Source: Podocnemis expansa
Taxonomy: Eukaryota > Chordata > Testudines > Podocnemididae
Reading direction: 5' to 3'
Assembly (NCBI GenBank): GCA_007922195.1
Contig: ML681992.1
Span: 35,151,968 to 35,215,967 of the forward strand
DNA: 64,000 bases
This document shows positions 59,421-64,000 of this stretch, in pieces. Below the pieces are notes generated by a model. The model did no database searches. It saw only the letters and a list, made by a program, of their open reading frames with translations, and was not told where the DNA came from. Positions within the stretch are counted from its first letter, which is position 1. Each line of letters starts with the position of its first letter. The position numbers and the translations under genes were made by a program.

Positions 59421-61777
59421 GGTATCCATCACCGAAAATTATCATTTAAGAGTTTAATACTGCTGATGTGAAATCTACTGTTACATAACAAACCTAATTC
59501 TACTGCCATTTAAACTGATGAAGTCTCATTGGCAGAACACGTGAAATACTTGTTCAAAGGAGTGTTTATGCTCTCTTTTCTTATAACCTTTCTTTTTTAT
59601 ATAATATGTGAATGGTGTTCCATCAATCTATATTTACATCTGTATCTAGCTGTGTAATATAAACAAGTCAGCATCAGTGAAACATAAACAGTATGGAATA
59701 TAAAAATAAAGCATGCAAGAATCCACAATCACACAGATGCAGCCCATTTTAAATTGCTAGGTAAACATCAGAAGTACTCTGAATTACACCAAAATGTAAC
59801 TGAAATCCTTACCACATTGGCTATGGTGTGTGTACTATAATTATGTCCAGAGGCAGCTAAGATGTGCAGTGAATTCATAAGTTACACGTTTAAAAGCAGA
59901 ATTCTGAGGTTTAAAGATGTGTATAAGTTTGAGTTATTAAACTCTTTTTTACACAGTTGCTTACTTTCCTGCTTACTGCCATACCATTGAATTTTTAACT
60001 CGTAACATCTAGTTACAGCATAGTACACAATTTTTCATTTAAAAGAACTACAATGAGAAATGAAAATAAACATGAGGGTTTGATAGTGATGCGTATCCAG
60101 CTAAGAATGCTCTGATGCCAGAGATTTAGAAATCAAGCAATAGAACACTAAAAGTCTTAATTTTTTTTTCTAAACAAGAACAATAATAATAATGTTTGCA
60201 TGTCAGTAACTCCGACAGGCCCCAAGAGCATGGGAGCATTGTTGTGCTGGGTACTGTTCAAATATATTATTTTAAATACTATTCATCCAGTGTAATTATT
60301 ATTTTACACTTTTAGCTGTATTTATTTCAGTGAGCACAAGCTGATGGCATATGTTACATGTGTAGATATATATGTATTAGAATCTACAAATTTTAGGTGT
60401 CAGTGGTCATAGTCAAACTTGGACTACTAATAAGGAGATTAACATAATTAAACCTTGTAAATGCAGTGTGAGTTATTTTAGCTAGGCAAATGTTATTTAA
60501 ATGAGAACAGAAAGAAGACGGTTTTCTGAAGTGATTTAATATGAACAATGTGTGCTAAATGCTAAGTAAATTTAAGTATATTGTAGATGTATGCATGTCA
60601 CTCAGATTCAAACTAAAATAAGTGTGTGGTTTTTTTGTTTGTTTCCCAAAATATATTATGATTACAATATTCCATAAATATAAACTGCCATTTAACATTG
60701 AAGATGTCAGCGTTGCCATGGTGATTTAAAATCAAACTGATAAAGAGAAATCCATAGATCTCTCTGTTGGATTTTCATAGCAGCACTACCCTTTTATTAA
60801 TTTATATGGAATGAACTTGAAATGCGATTGCACTAGTGATAGAAAAGGAAAAGTGTAGGTTCAGTAGGTGTATGCAAAATAGATTAATTACAAAAAAAGA
60901 TAAATATTGAATTTACCAAAAAGCTGAAAGTGAGCATGATATAGAAAAGTAGGTTTACTTCATTTCTTTTTTATTATATTTGATTTGATTTTCCATCTTT
61001 GCATCAAAATGTACAGAGAGAATTTTCAAACCAAGAAGAAATTTTTCTGCATATATATATAATATATATTAGATGTATGACAATTATACTCCACTCTTGA
61101 AGCAGAATCTTGTCCTGTGGGACTTATTTTCTGTATAATACTGAAACTAAATTGCTCTCTGAGTGTAGCTTTTAGAATTAAACATGCTAGCATCAGAGAA
61201 GGGAGAATGAGATAAGGGACATAATAAATACAGCAGCTCAGTATGAATATATAGACTGTCACCAGTTTGTAACACTCGAAAGTCTAGATGGTATCTGTAA
61301 CTGTGGAAAAACAGAATCAATATAGAATTAGACTGATCTATACACTTCTGGCAATCTAAATGTATGTGTTGACAGAAGAATGAAATAAAGTTGCATTGAA
61401 CAGTGTATGTAGCACAGATCCAGGATTGCCTGTTTGAGAGAGAGCCCCTACGGTGTTGGTCCTCATTTCTCATTGCGGAAAAACATCCCAGTGACTCAAG
61501 GAAAAGTAACATTGATATTGTCTTAGACCTGTTTAGGTCAGGAAGGATATGATAGTACTGAAATGTCATTTTCTTCCACCGTCAGAGTGATGTTACTGCT
61601 CTAAATAGACTATCAGCATATATTATACCAGATTCTTTCCTTCTCACACATCATCCTCAATAATAAAGATTCTGAGATTGATCTTATTGTGAACTTCTGT
61701 GGTAGATACTATTTCTACAATATCTGAGAGCCTCATAGCATTTAATGTATTTATTAGAGGAGACTGGAAATTAGAAA
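59421..61777. other. Intronic sequence; weak L2-like tail near 60190-60270
   Basis: AT-rich. At 60190-60270 aggccccaagagcatgggag and attgttgtgctgggtac look like an antisense LINE 3' end related to that at 26690-26760. An AT-rich microsatellite-like stretch is at about 61048-61070. Frames at 61147-61569 show no domain. Confidence 0.4.
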
Positions 61778-61779
61778 TA

Positions 61780-62560
61780 CAGTGGGGACCTGTTAAAGCG
61801 CGGGCGTCGGGGGACAAGCCCCGGTGACTGTGCGTTAAGCAGACCGCGGGTAAAAGGGACCAAGGCTGCCCCAAGTTCCGCGCATGCACGTGCAGCAGGC
61901 ACCAGTCCCCCTGCACAAATTAGTGCTGGCAGCACAGAGCCAGCACCAACAGACCTTAGGCAGTGCTGGAGGGAGCAGCGGGGAACCGGATGCGTCCCCA
62001 GCTGCTTCTGGGTGAGCTGGGAAGCCTCCGTCGCGGGGACCATCCAGATCCGCTCCCCCCCACCCCCGCAGCTTGCCGGTGCAGTGGAAGTTCCTCCCCT
62101 TGTCCCGGCAGCTGGGGACAGCCAGATTCCCCTGGCCTGCTGGCAATGGCGCAAAGCTTCTGCCACCACTGGCAGGCTGCAGGGATCCAGATTCGTCCCC
62201 ATCTGCCGCCAGACAAGCGGAGGAGTTTCCACTGCATTGGCAAGCCGGGGGGGGCGGGGGGAAGCAGATCCGGATGGCCCCCGCGACGGAGGCTTCCCAG
62301 CTCGTCCAGAAGCAGCTGGGGACGCATCTGGATCCCCGCTGCTTCCTGCCAGCCTGAAAACTGTCCAAGGCACTTGAAAAGAAAAAGGCAGCACTGGTAA
62401 GGCTCCCTCCACGTGTTTCCTGCCCCAGCCAACTTCCACTTGTAGGCAGCACGCGTTACTGAGTCCCGCGTGTTAACTTGCTGCCTTTGGGGGACATGAC
62501 TGAAGCGCCTGTTAAGCGGATCTGCACGCTAACTGGTTGCATGTTAACGGGTCCCCACTG
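61780..62560. mobile_element. GC-rich foldback DNA element (Tigger/pogo-like ends)
   Basis: The ends cagtggggacctgttaa and, on the opposite strand, cagtggggacccgttaa match at 16 of 17 and are flanked by TA on both sides (61778-61779 and 62561-62562). The interior is a long imperfect palindrome: about 61974-62118 pairs with 62200-62345 around an 80-bp loop (for example gctgggaagcctccgtcgcg on the left recurs inverted on the right). Long frames on both strands, up to 222 residues, are low-complexity Gly/Pro/Ala/Ser. They are explained by the GC-rich palindrome rather than by genes. Confidence 0.85.
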
Positions 62561-62562
62561 TA

Positions 62563-64000
62563 TCTGCCTGTGAAAAACTGTGTGTTTGAAAAATGTTTTG
62601 TGAGAAGGGGTTTCCACAAAAATTCTGTTTTCAAAATGGAATTTTGCAGTGTCTTAGCTGCCTGTCAGGAAGGCTCTTGACAGTTTCACACTCTGGAAGC
62701 CCAAGAGCTAGGATACTTGGCCTTTCTGGCCCCAGAGAAGCAGGGAGGTGGTGTGTCTCAGCTCTCTGCCTCTCTGGTTGTAGATGTATGGAGGAAGGTT
62801 CTGCCAAATTGGCATTCAGAATCAGTGTGCTGAGAGGCCCCAAGCAAATGAAATTGACAAAACTCTTCCAGCTGGGTGGCTGGGGAACAGTCATCTCAAT
62901 TTTATTGATGTAAAATCAAATTTAATTTTTTTGGCAAAAGTGAAATTACCCTGTGAGAGAGTTCTGGAAAATCAGGAGCAATGGAAAATAATCCTGATGA
63001 AAAAGGTCCTAACCAACCCTAGTATTTATCCTCACTACACTTTTCTGAGAGAGAGAACTGCAGCACAAAGGCCATGGAGCTTATGTCTTTCCTGGTCTAG
63101 CTGTGGTGGCGCAACTCCAGTGCAGACACAGCATATGTTGACAAAGAATGCAGTTCTTCTGGTGCAGGAACACTGCTTCCTCAAACAACATCAGCTTTGC
63201 AGAAACAAACCAGCAGTTCTGTTGGCACAGCTGTGTAGGCACTGAGAATGTTGGCATAGCTGTGTGTCTAGGAGGTATGGTTTTTTCATACCCCTGACCA
63301 ACACAGCTATGCCAATAAAAGTTTAGGGGTAGAACAGGACTATGTGACTTACAATAGGTCACCCAGAAAGTCTGTGACAGAGAAGGCACTGAACCCAGGT
63401 ACCTTGCGTTCCATGCTGGCATTCTTCCTCTCTTCATCAGAACAAATATGAAGCCCCAAGCTAAAACTGTGAAAAACCAGCTGTGGAATGTTCTTTACAA
63501 GTCTGCTTTCTTCCTGCATTTTTTCTTTTTTTCTTTAAAAGAGGACAGTGTGCATTTTCACCTGGGAGGAGTATTTAAAAAACAAACGAACAAACAAGGG
63601 AAAAAACATTCTGGGCTTCCTAGATGTTAGAGAAGCCCTCAGTACTTACTGGTTACATCATGTTTGGTTACACAAAAGAACTAGCTGGTGTTGCTAATTA
63701 TGGTCCCACACAGGCCATGTTGGTGCTAGTAATACAGCATTACTCCTTCACAATGAAATGAAAGAGAACTCCCCAGGATCAGTTTGTCCTAATTCTTCTT
63801 TGTCATTTTGTATGTTCATGAGTGGCTGGTGATGGTTGCCCCTTATTGGCTGAGGAACCTAGGCTGGCAAATTGTTTCTAATGGTTAAAATAAAAACAAG
63901 TCACACATATGGAAGGGAACTTCAGGGTATGGAAAGGTAGAGAGAGGGCAGATTGGCTTAAATCAGTAAGAAAGGAGAAAGCAAGACGACAAGGTACTGT
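62563..64000. other. Intronic sequence with weak repeat traces
   Basis: At 63100-63330 tgtggtggcgcaactccagt, acccctgaccaacacagct and gccaataaaagt look like a decayed MITE common in turtles. At 63330-63440 gtgacttacaataggtcacc and cactgaacccaggtacc look MIR-like, antisense. No exon of CWF19L2 was recognised before the window ends. Confidence 0.4.

Noticed and set aside
61771..62452. Long ORFs of 205, 222 and 158 residues on the minus strand and up to 145 on the plus strand
   Set aside because: They lie inside a GC-rich palindromic DNA element, overlap in several frames on both strands, and have low-complexity composition without a domain.
45726..64000. Search for the next CWF19L2 exon (DYYTLDDMFV-like motif)
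   Set aside because: No matching translation with splice sites was seen in the remaining sequence.
1..64000. CRISPR arrays, bacterial operons, tRNA and rRNA genes
   Set aside because: None seen; the sequence is vertebrate intronic DNA and its short repeats are microsatellites or transposon-derived.

Overview
This window is vertebrate nuclear DNA. It is AT-rich and almost entirely intronic, with short exons bounded by GT-AG splice sites and a dense mix of CR1, Penelope-like, DIRS, hAT, pogo/Tigger-like and MIR/L2-like repeats. That repeat mix points to a non-squamate reptile, most likely a turtle or a crocodilian. The species cannot be fixed from the sequence alone.

Four consecutive plus-strand exons (2713-2809, 6645-6731, 44156-44281, 45588-45725) encode a continuous piece of CWF19L2, a CWF19-like spliceosome-associated protein. 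All four end on a codon boundary, and exons 2-4 also start on one. The introns between them are about 3.8, 37.4 and 1.3 kb. No further exon was recognised after 45725, so the last intron is at least 18 kb. The HIT-like and CwfJ C-terminal domains lie downstream of the window. I recognised no other host gene.

The rest is a layered transposon landscape. (1) At 1050-1996 is the 3' part of a Penelope-like element (PLE) with a GIY-YIG endonuclease region, interrupted by a hAT-type MITE with a perfect 8-bp target duplication. (2) At 11117-11304, 30780-30989, 47610-47796 and 49505-49690 are four copies of one hAT MITE family, three with perfect 8-bp duplications. (3) At 11479-14822 is a decayed autonomous-type hAT on the minus strand. 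(4) At 16295-16904 is a Tigger-like MITE. (5) At 19221-21262 is a minus-strand CR1 with reverse transcriptase, next to a cluster of TTAGTTTGAACTAA-like palindromes. (6) At 33534-39341 is a nearly full-length but broken DIRS retrotransposon with inverted termini and an internal complementary region. (7) At 42472-44035 is a ZBED1-like hAT ending 120 bp before a CWF19L2 exon. (8) PLE tails arranged head-to-head lie at 41516-41650 and 49920-50298, the second holding a 100-N gap. (9) At about 50330-51580 is a LINE split into opposite orientations, as in twin priming. (10) At 61780-62560 is a GC-rich foldback element with TA target duplications whose long ORFs on both strands are probably meaningless.

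Two assembly gaps (28967-28976 and 50155-50254) sit in duplicated sequence and mark places where the assembly should be doubted. I saw no CRISPR array, operon, tRNA or rRNA gene. The most notable system is the DIRS element, whose end architecture can be read directly, but it belongs to a known class and this copy is inactive.
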